Assembly (NCBI GenBank): GCA_017534115.1
Contig: JAFWDD010000090.1
Span: 1-41,995, forward strand
DNA: 41,995 nt
Direction: 5' to 3'
From: Bacillota bacterium
GTDB taxonomy: Bacteria; Bacillota; Clostridia; Lachnospirales; Anaerotignaceae
The position numbers were made by a program, and so were the translations under genes. The notes beneath the pieces are model-generated. The model saw only the letters and a program-made list of their open reading frames with translations. It had not been told where the DNA came from and searched no databases. The first letter of the stretch is position 1. Each line of letters starts with the position of its first letter. Shown here piece by piece: positions 25,204 to 33,769 of this stretch.

Positions 25204-26550
25204 TTATCTCTTGTTTGTTCTTCTCCAGATGTGCATTTTAGCGGCTTCCTTAATAAGCTCGTCTCTGAACTGGGGATGAGCGATATTGATAAGGGCCTCT
25301 GCTCTCTGCCATGTTGCTTTGCCTTTCAGGTTAGCCATGCCGTATTCCGTTACGATATAGTTTACGTTGGGACGGGCATCTGTGATTACGCTGCCGGGCG
25401 CAAGTGTGGGAACGATACGGGATTTAAGCTCGCCGCCTTTTTCGAATGTGGAAGACAGGCAGATGAAGCTCTTTCCGCCTTTTGAAAGGTACGCGCCAAG
25501 GACGAAGTCAAGCTGTCCGCCTGCGCCGGAGATCTGTTTTGTGCCGGATGTCTCAGCGTTTACCTGGCCGAAAAGGTCAAGGTCTACTGCGTTATTGATG
25601 GAGATAAAGTTATCGATCTGGGAGATAACTCTCGCGTCGTTTGTGTATTCAACAGGCGCGCTCATGATGGAAGGGTTATCATCGATGAAATCATAAAGCT
25701 TCTGAGTGCCTGCGCCGAATGCGAATACCTGGCGGCCTTTGTCGATGCTCTTTTTGGAGCCGTTTATCTTTCCTGCCATTGTGATGTCAACAAACGCGTC
25801 TACGTACATTTCCGTATGAACGCCGAGGTCTTTCAGGTCGGACTGGGCGATGAGAGAGCCAACTGCGTTGGGCATTCCGCCGATACCTAACTGTAAGCAG
25901 GCGCCGTTGGGGATCTGGTCAACGATGAGCTCCGCTACCTTAATATCCACCTCTGTGGGAGCGGCCGCGCCGAGCTGAGGAAGCTGAGGGTTATCGCCTT
26001 CAACAATATAGTCTACTTCCGAAATATGAACGTCAGCGTAGAATCCGCCTAAGCATCTGGGCATATTTTTGTTTATCTCAACAACTACTACATCTGCTTT
26101 GTTTACAACATCTTTCAGGTGAGAAGCCTGAGGACCGAAGTTGAAGTAGCCGTGTTTGTCCATAGGTGAAACGACCATATACGCAACGTTGATGGGTGTA
26201 TCCATTTCTCTGTAATATTTGTTGATTTCGGAATAACGAAGGGGAATATAGAAAGCCGAATCCTCTTCGCAGTATTTTCTTGTGGCACCGGACATATGCC
26301 AGTCACACCATGTAAAATGCTCCCAGGCGTTGTCAACCTTGAGGATCTCAGGGGTCCACATGGAAACGCCGCCTCTGAATTTAACGTCTGTAAGCTCGTT
26401 TGCTCTTGCGGCAATATACTTATCGCATTTCAGAGCCTGACCCACGCACCAGCCGTAGTCTACCCAGTCGCCGGATTTTACAAGCTTTGCGGCTTCTTCC
26501 GCGGAAATAAGTTTGCTCTTATATTCTTCTTCAAATTTGTTATTATACAT
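25204..26550 (-). CDS. Acetate-dependent acyl-CoA transferase (acetyl-CoA hydrolase/transferase family)
   Basis: The product (448 residues) has the two-domain family I CoA-transferase fold with GIGGMPNAV (222-230), [12 protein letters not shown] with E247 as likely catalytic glutamate, [38 protein letters not shown] and [20 protein letters not shown]. It belongs to the group of butyryl-CoA:acetate, propionyl-CoA:acetate and 4-hydroxybutyrate CoA-transferases, which swap CoA between acetate and the fermentation acyl-CoA; specificity within the group cannot be read here. Together with acd-etfBA it suggests short-chain fatty acid output. AAAGGAG lies before the ATG. Single-gene unit. Confidence 0.93.
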   Translation of the reverse strand: MYNNKFEEEYKSKLISAEEAAKLVKSGDWVDYGWCVGQALKCDKYIAARANELTDVKFRGGVSMWTPEILKVDNAWEHFTWCDWHMSGATRKYCEEDSAFYIPLRYSEINKYYREMDTPINVAYMVVSPMDKHGYFNFGPQASHLKDVVNKADVVVVEINKNMPRCLGGFYADVHISEVDYIVEGDNPQLPQLGAAAPTEVDIKVAELIVDQIPNGACLQLGIGGMPNAVGSLIAQSDLKDLGVHTEMYVDAFVDITMAGKINGSKKSIDKGRQVFAFGAGTQKLYDFIDDNPSIMSAPVEYTNDARVISQIDNFISINNAVDLDLFGQVNAETSGTKQISGAGGQLDFVLGAYLSKGGKSFICLSSTFEKGGELKSRIVPTLAPGSVITDARPNVNYIVTEYGMANLKGKATWQRAEALINIAHPQFRDELIKEAAKMHIWRRTNKR

Positions 26551-26615
26551 TTTTTTGCTCCTTTCGTTTATTGCTAATGGATTTTCGATATATAAAAACT
26601 CTTGTAATACTGTAA

Positions 26616-26644
26616 ATTTTATTTGATTTATGTATTATTGTCAA
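26616..26644 (-). promoter_or_regulatory. Promoter of the CoA-transferase gene
   Basis: On the minus strand a perfect TTGACA (26644-26639) and TAAAAT (26621-26616) are 17 bases apart, giving a leader of about 60 bases. Confidence 0.75.
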
Positions 26645-26950
26645 TACAGCCGAGGTCCGAAAAATAACTATATTTCAGCGGCAAATATACTGCATATTCT
26701 CCAAAAGGGGTTTTTATGTCTTTCCTTTCCGCAAATTTTTATCTGTTTTTTACATATAATAAGCACAGGCTCCGGCAAAATCCACTTGTTCGCAAAACAC
26801 CGTAAATCCAGAATGTTTAGACTTCATTAATTTTCCAGAATTTCCATATTCCGCAAATCCTAATAATTCTATGTATTTAAATCGGGATACGGCAGAAAAT
26901 AATGTGGCGGAGAAATTTTTTTACGCAAAAAATCAAAAGGAGGCAAATTA
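26645..26950. other. Divergent spacer before the lipoprotein gene
   Basis: AT-rich, with no gene, repeat copy or clear hairpin. AAAAGGAGG at 26936-26944 is the ribosome site of the lipoprotein gene. Its promoter is not clear. Confidence 0.45.
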
Positions 26951-27364
26951 ATGAAGGTCAGAAAATTTTTATTAAGCGCGATTATGGCCGCGGTTTTGTC
27001 AGCGGGACTTTGCGGCTGCGCTTCAAATAGCGGCGCCAGCTTCTTCAGGGGCACGGACGGCACGGGAACGGGAAACACAGGCTTTTACGGCGATTACACC
27101 TACGGAGCCAATGACACATCCCGAAGAAACATGACAAGGAAAAAGGACTCAAAAAACATTACGGATACGATAGATAATTCGGACACATCAGGCTCTGGGG
27201 AAAAGCAGACAAGAGGTCTGGGCAACAGCGGAGAAGCCTATTTCTATGATTCAGACGGGAATGTTCTGAGAAGTGACGCTACGGACGGAATCGTAGGCTC
27301 GGACAACTTCCGGACTTCCACCAGCGAAGGCTTCGCTTTCCCGGAAGCGCCGGTAACGCCGTAA
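26951..27364 (+). CDS. Small putative lipoprotein, function unknown
   Basis: The product (137 residues) has a lipoprotein signal peptide: KVRK, a hydrophobic core, then the lipobox-like GLCGC with a cysteine at about residue 23 for lipid attachment. The mature part is short, polar and Gly/Ser/Thr/Asp-rich (GTDGTGTGNTG, NSDTSGSGEKQ), so probably disordered, with a run of DSDGNVLRSDATDG. It has no known domain. AAAAGGAGG before the ATG and a terminator behind support a real gene. It would sit on the outer face of the cell membrane. Confidence 0.75.
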   Translation: MKVRKFLLSAIMAAVLSAGLCGCASNSGASFFRGTDGTGTGNTGFYGDYTYGANDTSRRNMTRKKDSKNITDTIDNSDTSGSGEKQTRGLGNSGEAYFYDSDGNVLRSDATDGIVGSDNFRTSTSEGFAFPEAPVTP

Positions 27365-27470
27365 GATACTAACGCATCTTGCGGAAATGAATCCAACCTC
27401 TTCGAGGGTTAATTATGGTAAATCGGCCTTGACACTTCAATAAAAAGCAGTTCGCATATCTAGCCGAGCA

Positions 27471-27509
27471 ATAAAAATAAGACGGGTTTTTTAATATGCC
27501 CGTCTTTTT
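27471..27509. terminator. Bidirectional terminator between lipoprotein and dnaC
   Basis: GACGGG (27481-27486) pairs with CCCGTC (27499-27504). TTTTTAT follows on the plus strand and TTATTTTTATT on the minus strand, serving both convergent genes. Confidence 0.8.
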
Positions 27510-27524
27510 ATCCAAAAATACAGT

Positions 27525-28022
27525 TTACCGGCTATTTTTCTTCTTCCACCGTATATCCTCTCCGTAGAACTTCAGAAGCTCATAATCCCCGACCAGACGC
27601 GAGATTATTCTGTCGGAATAGTGGTTCGCCCAGTCGGAAGGCGTCAGGTTTGTGGAGATTACAGTGGGTTTTTTGTCGATTATCCTTGTGTTTATGATAT
27701 TGAATGTCTCCGAGGCCGAAAGTATGGTGGAAAACTCGGAGCCAAGGTCGTCAATTATAAGAAGTTCCGCCTCCATAAGGTCCTCAAGGAATTTTGAGGG
27801 CTCCTCATCGTCGGTTCTGGAGAACCTTTCCTCCTCTATCATTTTGAAAAGCTTGGGAGCCGTTACATATATAACAAATCTGCCTTCGTCCAAAAGCTCC
27901 TTAGCTATGCAGGTGCAGAGGAATGTTTTTCCCAAGCCGGTCTCGCCGTAAAACAGCAGGTTTTTGTATTCCGCGCCGAAATTTGCGATAAAGTTCTGTA
28001 CCGTCTCGAAATTGCTCTTCAT
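27525..28022 (-). CDS. DnaC-like helicase loader, AAA+ half (split by an in-frame stop)
   Basis: The product (165 residues) carries the ATPase half of a DnaC/DnaI-type loader: Walker A GETGLGKT (26-33), Walker B LLIIDDLGSE (IIDD at 89-92), sensor-like VISTNLTPSDW and the arginine region YSDRIISRLVG. It lies in the same frame as the gene at 28029-28517; the sequence between them is a TAA and two sense codons (GAA, AAC). Joined, they make about 330 residues, the normal length of the clostridial protein, which loads the replicative helicase. The ATG here lies 6 bases after the stop, so reinitiation is possible, but no good ribosome site is visible. Confidence 0.88.
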   Translation of the reverse strand: MKSNFETVQNFIANFGAEYKNLLFYGETGLGKTFLCTCIAKELLDEGRFVIYVTAPKLFKMIEEERFSRTDDEEPSKFLEDLMEAELLIIDDLGSEFSTILSASETFNIINTRIIDKKPTVISTNLTPSDWANHYSDRIISRLVGDYELLKFYGEDIRWKKKNSR

Positions 28023-28028
28023 GTTTTC

Positions 28029-28517
28029 TTAGGTAGTTTTTAACTCGTTTCCGTAAGGCTTGTCGGAGTAAAGACTCAAATCAAAATCCGCAAGGGAAAC
28101 ATTATCCGCGGCCGCTCCCAGGCCTGATTTCTCGTGAACGGCGTTAAGAAGCATCTGTGAGAAGCATCCGCATTTCTTTCCGTCAATATAACCCGTGTCT
28201 TTGCATTTCCCGCAGGTGTATTTTGTCTCCAGATAATCCGGCGCGTATCCGTTTTCCGCCAGAAGTCTCTGTTTTTCGGCCTTCAGAGCGTCGATTCGAG
28301 CTTTCGCCTCGGCCGCCGCTTCTTCTGATGTTTTTTCTTTATTTATGACGGCTTTTGCCATTTTTATGCCTGTTTTGGCCGTTTCATCATCGATTCCCCT
28401 GATTGCGGGCACCTTTTCATAGACCTCCTCCTGTCTGGAAAGGCGGTCGTTTTCCGCGTCCATGCGAAGTCTTTCGTAATTTCTCGAAATTTCCTTATAT
28501 ATTGAATTCTGTATCAT
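28029..28517 (-). CDS. DnaC-like helicase loader, N-terminal zinc half (split by an in-frame stop)
   Basis: The product (162 residues) has a helical N-terminus (IYKEISRNYERLR), an acidic/basic coiled-coil stretch, then ENGYAPDYLETKY and a four-cysteine zinc motif (C102, C105, C116, C118 in TCGKCKDTGYIDGKKCGCF), followed by the family segment ADFDLSLYSD. The frame stops at a TAA (28031-28029) exactly in the linker before the AAA+ half. It follows dnaD by 14 bases with AAGGTGAT before the ATG, a common Clostridia arrangement of primosome genes. Alone it could bind helicase but would lack ATPase activity. Confidence 0.88.
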   Translation of the reverse strand: MIQNSIYKEISRNYERLRMDAENDRLSRQEEVYEKVPAIRGIDDETAKTGIKMAKAVINKEKTSEEAAAEAKARIDALKAEKQRLLAENGYAPDYLETKYTCGKCKDTGYIDGKKCGCFSQMLLNAVHEKSGLGAAADNVSLADFDLSLYSDKPYGNELKTT

Positions 28518-28531
28518 ATAATCACCTTAAA

Positions 28532-29497
28532 TCACGAATTTTTGTCTCTTCTCTCTGCTTCGATCCTCTCCATTTCATCAAAATCCCATTCTCTCTGAGG
28601 GAAGTTGACAAACCGGTTCTTCCATTCCTTTTTGTTCTGGGCTGCGGGAGCTTTATCGGCCTTGCCCGATTCCTTTTTCTCCCGGAACATTTTATCGATG
28701 TATTCTATATCTTTTACGGTCTTTACACCCTGATTCTTCCAGTTTTCAAGAATTTTATCCGTATACCGGAGGCTTGCCTTGCCTGCGGATTCGATAGTCC
28801 TTGAGCAGGCCTCCAGAATGATCTCAAGAGGCATATTAAGCTCCTTCAGCCATTTCAGGAAGTATTTCTCATCGGTTTTAGTGGGCGAGTATCCGCTTTT
28901 GCCCAGAGCCTTCATCATGTCGGTAAACTCATTTTCCTGCATATGTATATACTCAACGGCGGCTTCTTCCGAGGCTATGCCCTTTTCCTTCCAGTCGATG
29001 GCCACCTTTTCCATGTATCGGATCCTAGTCTTGTCCTTCATTCGGCAGTAGTCTATAAGGGTATAGATCACGTCTTCTTCAAGGCCTATCCAGTCCCGCA
29101 TATCACCGAAGGTTTTTATCTCGATGAGGCTGAGCTGTCTGCCGAGATGCTTTCCGCAGTCGTCTATGAACGAGGTTTTGCCTTCCTCGCAGACGGACTG
29201 AACGTCTTTCCTGATTTCAGCAGGCGAATCAGAATAAAATACCACTTCGTCCTTCTTATCATCAAATTTCAGGAGACCTTTTTCGCCCCAGAACAGGAAA
29301 GCCTTCCTTATCTCTTCCTCTCCGGCGGAGAATTTTTCTGTAAATTCAGTTACATCAGCGTTTCTGCCTTCCGCGGCGCAATTCAGAGCATAGAGATACA
29401 CAAGGCAATACATATAGTTCATGTCCGGCGTATGCTTTGACCAGAATGAGTTTGACTGCTGTTCATACGAAGCGCTGCCCAAAAATCTGAATTTCAC
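28532..29497 (-). CDS. DnaD domain protein (primosomal)
   Basis: I use the GTG at 29497 (321 residues): AAAGGAGG lies 6 bases upstream, and the nearby ATG is out of frame and followed at once by TGA. The N-terminal winged-helix region (MYCLVYLYALN, VTEFTEKFSAGEEEIRKAF) is followed by two tandem DnaB_2/DnaD C-terminal helical modules. The first ends IDWKEKGI and the second ends LENWKNQGV, each with the YxxxIxxxWxxxG-type signature. DnaD-type proteins remodel DNA and help load the replicative helicase. It is first in an operon with the split dnaC. Confidence 0.92.
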   Translation of the reverse strand: MKFRFLGSASYEQQSNSFWSKHTPDMNYMYCLVYLYALNCAAEGRNADVTEFTEKFSAGEEEIRKAFLFWGEKGLLKFDDKKDEVVFYSDSPAEIRKDVQSVCEEGKTSFIDDCGKHLGRQLSLIEIKTFGDMRDWIGLEEDVIYTLIDYCRMKDKTRIRYMEKVAIDWKEKGIASEEAAVEYIHMQENEFTDMMKALGKSGYSPTKTDEKYFLKWLKELNMPLEIILEACSRTIESAGKASLRYTDKILENWKNQGVKTVKDIEYIDKMFREKKESGKADKAPAAQNKKEWKNRFVNFPQREWDFDEMERIEAERRDKNS

Positions 29498-29598
29498 ATT
29501 AATCCTCCTTTCCGAAAACTTTGTTATAACATTATACAACATTTTTTTAATAAAATAAATCCCTGCAATAATTGAGGATGGAAAGCAGATGCGTCCTT

Positions 29599-29909
29599 GG
29601 CGAAATGAAGCTAAATTCGGCTTTCAGCCGAGCTAAATTGCCCTGCGGCTAGTGAAATTGCTCTTCGAGCAGCGAAATTGCGCAAGCGCAGCTTAGGTCA
29701 AAATCCGCCTTCGGCAGATTTTAATTCATGTGCTTCGCACTGAAATATTGTGTTTTTCGGCTGAGATTTCGATTTTCGGAAAACTTGCCTTTAGCCGATA
29801 ACCGTCCCAAACATACTACACGGGTCAAGGGGCGAAGTCCCTTGCGGATCCTTAGGGCAGAGCCCTAAGCGTGGTTTGGGGCAGAGCCCCATAACAGCCC
29901 CGAGGAGAG
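29599..29909 (-). repeat. Dispersed intergenic repeat, copy F (inverted)
   Basis: Read on the minus strand: CTCCTCGGGGC, GGGGCTCTGCCCC, AGGGCTCTGCCCT, the core AAGGGACTTCGCCCCTT plus GACCCGTGTAGTA (about 29851-29815), GGTTATCGGCTAAA, CGAAAATCGAAATCTCAGCC, CTGCCGAAGGCGG. Its far part (29605-29700) is an array of small palindromes (TGCGCAAGCGCA, TGCTCTTCGAGCA, CGGCTTTCAGCCG) with a different linker, AATTTCRC or AATTTAGC. Confidence 0.85.
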
Positions 29910-29911
29910 AT

Positions 29912-29941
29912 AAAAAAATCCCGACCATTAAAATCGGGATT
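29912..29941 (-). terminator. Terminator after the dpp operon
   Basis: AATCCCGA (29917-29924) pairs with TCGGGATT (29934-29941). On the minus strand TTTTTTTA follows. Confidence 0.9.
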
Positions 29942-29954
29942 CTTAATTCTAAAT

Positions 29955-30761
29955 TTAATTTACAAACGAACACTCCACAAGCTTTCTTGTGTACTCGTCC
30001 TTGGGATTGGCAAAAACCACGTTCGCTCTGCCCATCTCAACTATATGCCCTTTGTTCATGACCACGATCCTGTTGGAGATATAGTTTACAACTCCAATGT
30101 CATGGGAGATGAACAGGTACGCAATGTCCATTTCCTCCTGAAGGTCTTTCAAAAGGTTCAGTATCTGGGCCTGAACGGACACATCCAGCGCGGAAACAGG
30201 CTCGTCGCAGATGATTATCTCGGGCCGCACAACCAGCGCTCTGGCAATGGCAACCCTCTGGCACTGACCGCCGGAAAGTGAATCCGGCCTTTTATTCAGC
30301 ACGCTTTTGGAAAGGCCGACTTTATCCATAATGCCAAGGACCTTTCTTTCTATTACCTCTTCGTCGTCGGTTATGCCGAGCATTTTAAGAGGCTCGCCGA
30401 TTATCTCCAGCACCGAATAATAAGGGTTCATTGAGCCCTTTGGATCCTGGAATATGAACTGGACGTTCTTCCTGTACTTCCTGAAGCTTTCCTCGTCCAT
30501 TTCGGCTACATCCTGGCCTCTGTAAAAGACCTTGCCTCTTGTCTGGGACTTAAGGTTGCCCAGAATATCGCCGATAGTGGATTTTCCGCTTCCAGACTCC
30601 CCTACTATGCCCAGAGTCTCGCCTTCGTTTATATAAAGGGAGATATTCTCCACCGCTTTAAATATTGTCTTTGTTTTACCGTTCCACGTTCTTTCCGTAA
30701 CGTATTCCTTGTCTATATTCTCGCAGGAAAGCACGGGAATCATATCATAAGCACTACTCAT
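29955..30761 (-). CDS. Oligopeptide/dipeptide-type ABC transporter ATPase, second (DppF/OppF)
   Basis: The product (268 residues) has Walker A GESGSGKST, a Q-loop VQFIFQDPKGSMNPYYS, the ABC signature LSGGQCQRVAIARAL, Walker B IIICDEPVSALD and the switch FISHDIGVV. It powers import together with the DppD-type ATPase just upstream in the operon. It is a little shorter than usual, lacking most of the C-terminal oligopeptide-ATPase extension that DppD has. AGAGGA lies before the ATG. Last gene of the five-gene operon. Confidence 0.93.
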   Translation of the reverse strand: MSSAYDMIPVLSCENIDKEYVTERTWNGKTKTIFKAVENISLYINEGETLGIVGESGSGKSTIGDILGNLKSQTRGKVFYRGQDVAEMDEESFRKYRKNVQFIFQDPKGSMNPYYSVLEIIGEPLKMLGITDDEEVIERKVLGIMDKVGLSKSVLNKRPDSLSGGQCQRVAIARALVVRPEIIICDEPVSALDVSVQAQILNLLKDLQEEMDIAYLFISHDIGVVNYISNRIVVMNKGHIVEMGRANVVFANPKDEYTRKLVECSFVN

Positions 30762-30773
30762 AACAAGTCCTCT

Positions 30774-31724
30774 TTAAAATTTACAACAGGTATGGTAATG
30801 GGTCTCGGAAACGAAATTCTTTTTCTCCGGATTCTGGCACTCCTCTGACGCGAATTCGCATCTGTCCCTGAAAATACAGCCTTCCATGTCTCTGCCGTCC
30901 TCGGGAACATATCCCGGGATCTCCGAGAGCCTCTCCTCCTTCTTTATATTGAGGGAAGGTATAACGCTTATAAGGGCTTTTGTGTAAGGATGGCAGGGAT
31001 TTTCGAAAAGCTCGTTCTTGTTGCCCATTTCAACTATTCTTCCGGCATACATAACAATGATCCTGTCGCAGTAATATTTTACCAGACCAAGGTCATGGGA
31101 AATGATTATCATTGTTGTGTTCATCTTTTTGTTGATGTTCTGGAAAAGGTCCATAACCTGCTTTTGGATGGTGCTGTCCAGAGCCGTTGTAGGCTCGTCG
31201 GCTATAAGAAGTCCGGGATTATTAAGCATGGCCATGGCTATGTTTACCCTCTGGCGCATACCGCCGGAAAGCTGCCAGGGATATGAATTCAGCACCCTTT
31301 TGGTATCTCTCAGACCGACCTGGCTCATAATGTCCTCGCAGCGGGCAAGAGCCTCTTCCTTTGTCACCTTGTTATAATGCAGATAACCGTCCGCCATCTG
31401 ATTTTTTATTTTTATCATGGGATGAAGATAGAAAACCGTGTTCTGAGGCACAAGACCCAGCTTTCTGCCTACCAGCTCTCTTCTTTCCCTGTAAGGCATA
31501 TGATAAAAGTCTTTTCCGAAGACCTCAACCTTGTCGGCCTTTATATCCAGTCCTTCTGGCAGAAGGTTTACCACGCCTTTGACCGTAAGGGTCTTTCCGC
31601 TTCCGGACTCCCCTACTATGCCCAGCATTTCGCCTTCGCATACATGGAACGTAACTCCGTTTACGAGGGTCTTTTCCTCTGCCTTAATTGTAAGGTTTTC
31701 AATATCAATTAATTTTTTTCTCAT
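30774..31724 (-). CDS. Oligopeptide/dipeptide-type ABC transporter ATPase, first (DppD/OppD)
   Basis: The product (316 residues) has Walker A GESGSGKTLT, signature LSGGMRQRVNIAMAM, Walker B LLIADEPTTALD and IISHDLGLV. The C-terminal extension (about 265-316) has the oligopeptide/dipeptide transporter signature with cysteines (GCIFRDRCEFASEECQNPE), which in relatives can bind a 4Fe-4S cluster. Its ATG overlaps the TGA of the permease gene (31724-31721). Confidence 0.94.
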   Translation of the reverse strand: MRKKLIDIENLTIKAEEKTLVNGVTFHVCEGEMLGIVGESGSGKTLTVKGVVNLLPEGLDIKADKVEVFGKDFYHMPYRERRELVGRKLGLVPQNTVFYLHPMIKIKNQMADGYLHYNKVTKEEALARCEDIMSQVGLRDTKRVLNSYPWQLSGGMRQRVNIAMAMLNNPGLLIADEPTTALDSTIQKQVMDLFQNINKKMNTTMIIISHDLGLVKYYCDRIIVMYAGRIVEMGNKNELFENPCHPYTKALISVIPSLNIKKEERLSEIPGYVPEDGRDMEGCIFRDRCEFASEECQNPEKKNFVSETHYHTCCKF

Positions 31725-32590
31725 TTAGAAGTCCTCCTTTTCTTTATGAAGGATATTTTTTCTCTCTTCTTATTAAGAAGAACTTCGTTCAGTCCGTCTC
31801 CCAGAAGGTTGAAGCCCAAAACGGTTATGGCTATGGCAATACCGGGAGCGTATGCCAGATAAGGGTACACGAGGAAGTTTTTCTTCGCGTCCGCAAGCAT
31901 AAGTCCCCAGCTGGCGTTAGGCGCCTGAACACCCAGTCCCAGGAAGGAAAGAGATGTCTCGATGATGATAGCCGCGCCGATGGAAGCCGTAAACTGTGTA
32001 ATAAGTCTTGGCAAAATAATAGGTATAAGATGTTTGAAAAGTATCTGGCGGTTTGTCATTCCGTAGCTTTTCGCCGCTTTTACGAAAAGGAGTTCCTTAT
32101 TGTCCAGAACAAGTGAATAAACAAGTCTGGCAAATGAAGGCACCATGAAAAGAGCTACGGCCACAATGCTTCCCTTTGTTCCTCTGCCGATGATCGTAAT
32201 CATCATCATTGCCAGAAGGATGCTGGGGAAGGAAATAAGACCGTCCATGACCCTCATGATTATCTGGGAAGGCAGTCCCTTGAGCATTCCCGCGGCTGCT
32301 CCCAAAATAAAGCCTATTACCGCACCTATGGCAACAGATACTACGCCTACCAGAAGTACGTGTCTGGCGCCGAACATAAGACGGGAAAGAATGTCTCTTC
32401 CGAAATGGTCCGTACCCAGTCTGTATAACTCATCTTCTCCCGGTTTGAGGAATTTATGCGTCAGATTCATCAGATTGGGATCATGAGGCATATACACAAG
32501 ACTTATTAAGAATATTACAACAACTATTATAACCAGTATGGCACCTATGGTGAAACTGATATTTCTTTTCTTTTTCTTCTTTTCTGCCAT
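31721..32590 (-). CDS. ABC transporter permease (DppC/OppC)
   Basis: The product (289 residues) has a basic N-terminus (MAEKKKKKRN), one helix, then the permease core with about five membrane segments. Typical motifs are LGTDHFGRDILSRLMFGAR and SLSFLGLGVQAPNASWGLML. The coupling EAA-like loop is near AAKSYGMTNRQILFKHL. It pairs with the DppB-type permease to form the membrane channel. It starts 3 bases after the dppB stop, with AGGGGGAA before the ATG. Confidence 0.94.
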   Translation of the reverse strand: MAEKKKKKRNISFTIGAILVIIVVVIFLISLVYMPHDPNLMNLTHKFLKPGEDELYRLGTDHFGRDILSRLMFGARHVLLVGVVSVAIGAVIGFILGAAAGMLKGLPSQIIMRVMDGLISFPSILLAMMMITIIGRGTKGSIVAVALFMVPSFARLVYSLVLDNKELLFVKAAKSYGMTNRQILFKHLIPIILPRLITQFTASIGAAIIIETSLSFLGLGVQAPNASWGLMLADAKKNFLVYPYLAYAPGIAIAITVLGFNLLGDGLNEVLLNKKREKISFIKKRRTSK

Positions 32591-32593
32591 AAT

Positions 32594-33550
32594 TTATTCC
32601 CCCTGAGTTCCCAATCGTATTCTCGGGTTAATAAACATAATGCCTATATCAACCGCAAGAGTAATAAGTATGACAAGTATTGTGACGAACATAACTATTC
32701 CCTGCAATAGCACAACGTCTCTCTGCTCAACGGCGACAACTACCAGCCTGCCCAGTCCCGGCAGGGCGAATACCGTCTCTACAACGGCCGTTCCGCCGAT
32801 AAGCTTTGCGAACTGCATACCCCATACGTTTACGGGAGCAACGAGAGCGCTTCTTAATGCGTATTTGAAATAGATTACCCGGTTTCTAAGTCCGTTTACC
32901 CTGGCCATATCCATGAAATCCTCCTGCAGAGCTCCCAGCATGGAGGTCCTTACAGTCCTTATGGCAAGGCCGATTTCAGCTATGGCAAGAACGGTTCCCG
33001 GCAGAACTATACTGTGAATGTGGGCGCTCCATCCTGCAGACGCGGGAACGAATCCGCTTACAGGGAATGCCCTGAGACGCAGTCCGAAATACACAATAAG
33101 CAGCATACCTATCCAGAAGGACGGCAGAGCAGAGCCCAGCTGCATTATGATACGGGAGAAATAGTCCACAGGGGAATTTTTCTTTATAGCTGAAATAATT
33201 CCCAGTATAACTGAGAAAATTACTACAATGGTCATTGAAAACAGAGTAAGGGACATTGTGACAGGAAGCCTCTGCTGGATAAGCACGCTTACCTGCTCGC
33301 CGAATATATAGGATCTGCCCAGATTAAAATGGAGAATATCCTTCAGCCACGAAAAATACTGAACATACCACGGCTGGTCAAGGCCGAGAGCCGCTCTCAT
33401 ATCGGCAAGTGCCTGAGGAGTGGCGTCAGTACCCAGAATGAACTGAGCCGGGTCTCCGGGTATGAGCTTTACAATTAAAAATGTTATGATGGATACTACA
33501 AAAAGTACGGCGATAGCGCTTCTTACTCTTTTAAAAATATAATTTGACAT
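32594..33550 (-). CDS. ABC transporter permease (DppB/OppB)
   Basis: The product (318 residues) is the first permease of the peptide-type importer: N-terminal helix (SAIAVLFVVSIITFLIVKLIPGDP), ALGLDQPWYVQY, NLGRSYIFGEQV and a coupling loop DMARVNGLRNRVIYFKY, ending with NPRIRLG. It has about six membrane helices. AAGGTG lies before the ATG. A stable hairpin in the gap upstream separates it from the substrate-binding protein gene. Confidence 0.94.
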   Translation of the reverse strand: MSNYIFKRVRSAIAVLFVVSIITFLIVKLIPGDPAQFILGTDATPQALADMRAALGLDQPWYVQYFSWLKDILHFNLGRSYIFGEQVSVLIQQRLPVTMSLTLFSMTIVVIFSVILGIISAIKKNSPVDYFSRIIMQLGSALPSFWIGMLLIVYFGLRLRAFPVSGFVPASAGWSAHIHSIVLPGTVLAIAEIGLAIRTVRTSMLGALQEDFMDMARVNGLRNRVIYFKYALRSALVAPVNVWGMQFAKLIGGTAVVETVFALPGLGRLVVVAVEQRDVVLLQGIVMFVTILVILITLAVDIGIMFINPRIRLGTQGE

Positions 33551-33684
33551 TTGTGTTTCACCTTAAAAATTTAAGTCTTGAGAAATCATTTTCATTTGCG
33601 CCAATCTCATTTTTTCGCCTGAATTACGCGGTTTTTCCCGCAAATCCATCAAGGAAAATCATTTCAGAAGACCTTAACAACTCA

Positions 33685-33720
33685 AAGCACAGTCTCGGGG
33701 CGGACCCCGATTCTGTGCTT
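33685..33720 (-). promoter_or_regulatory. Strong intercistronic hairpin between dppA and dppB
   Basis: AAGCACAG/CTGTGCTT and an inner TCGGGG/CCCCGA stem close around GCGG-like loop bases. On the minus strand TTGAGTTG follows, with no T run. It probably limits read-through or protects the dppA transcript end, giving more binding protein than permease, which is inference. Confidence 0.6.
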
Positions 33721-33769
33721 CTTTCAGTTCTTACAAAATTAATTTGTTTATATGCCTGCCGGCACTGAT

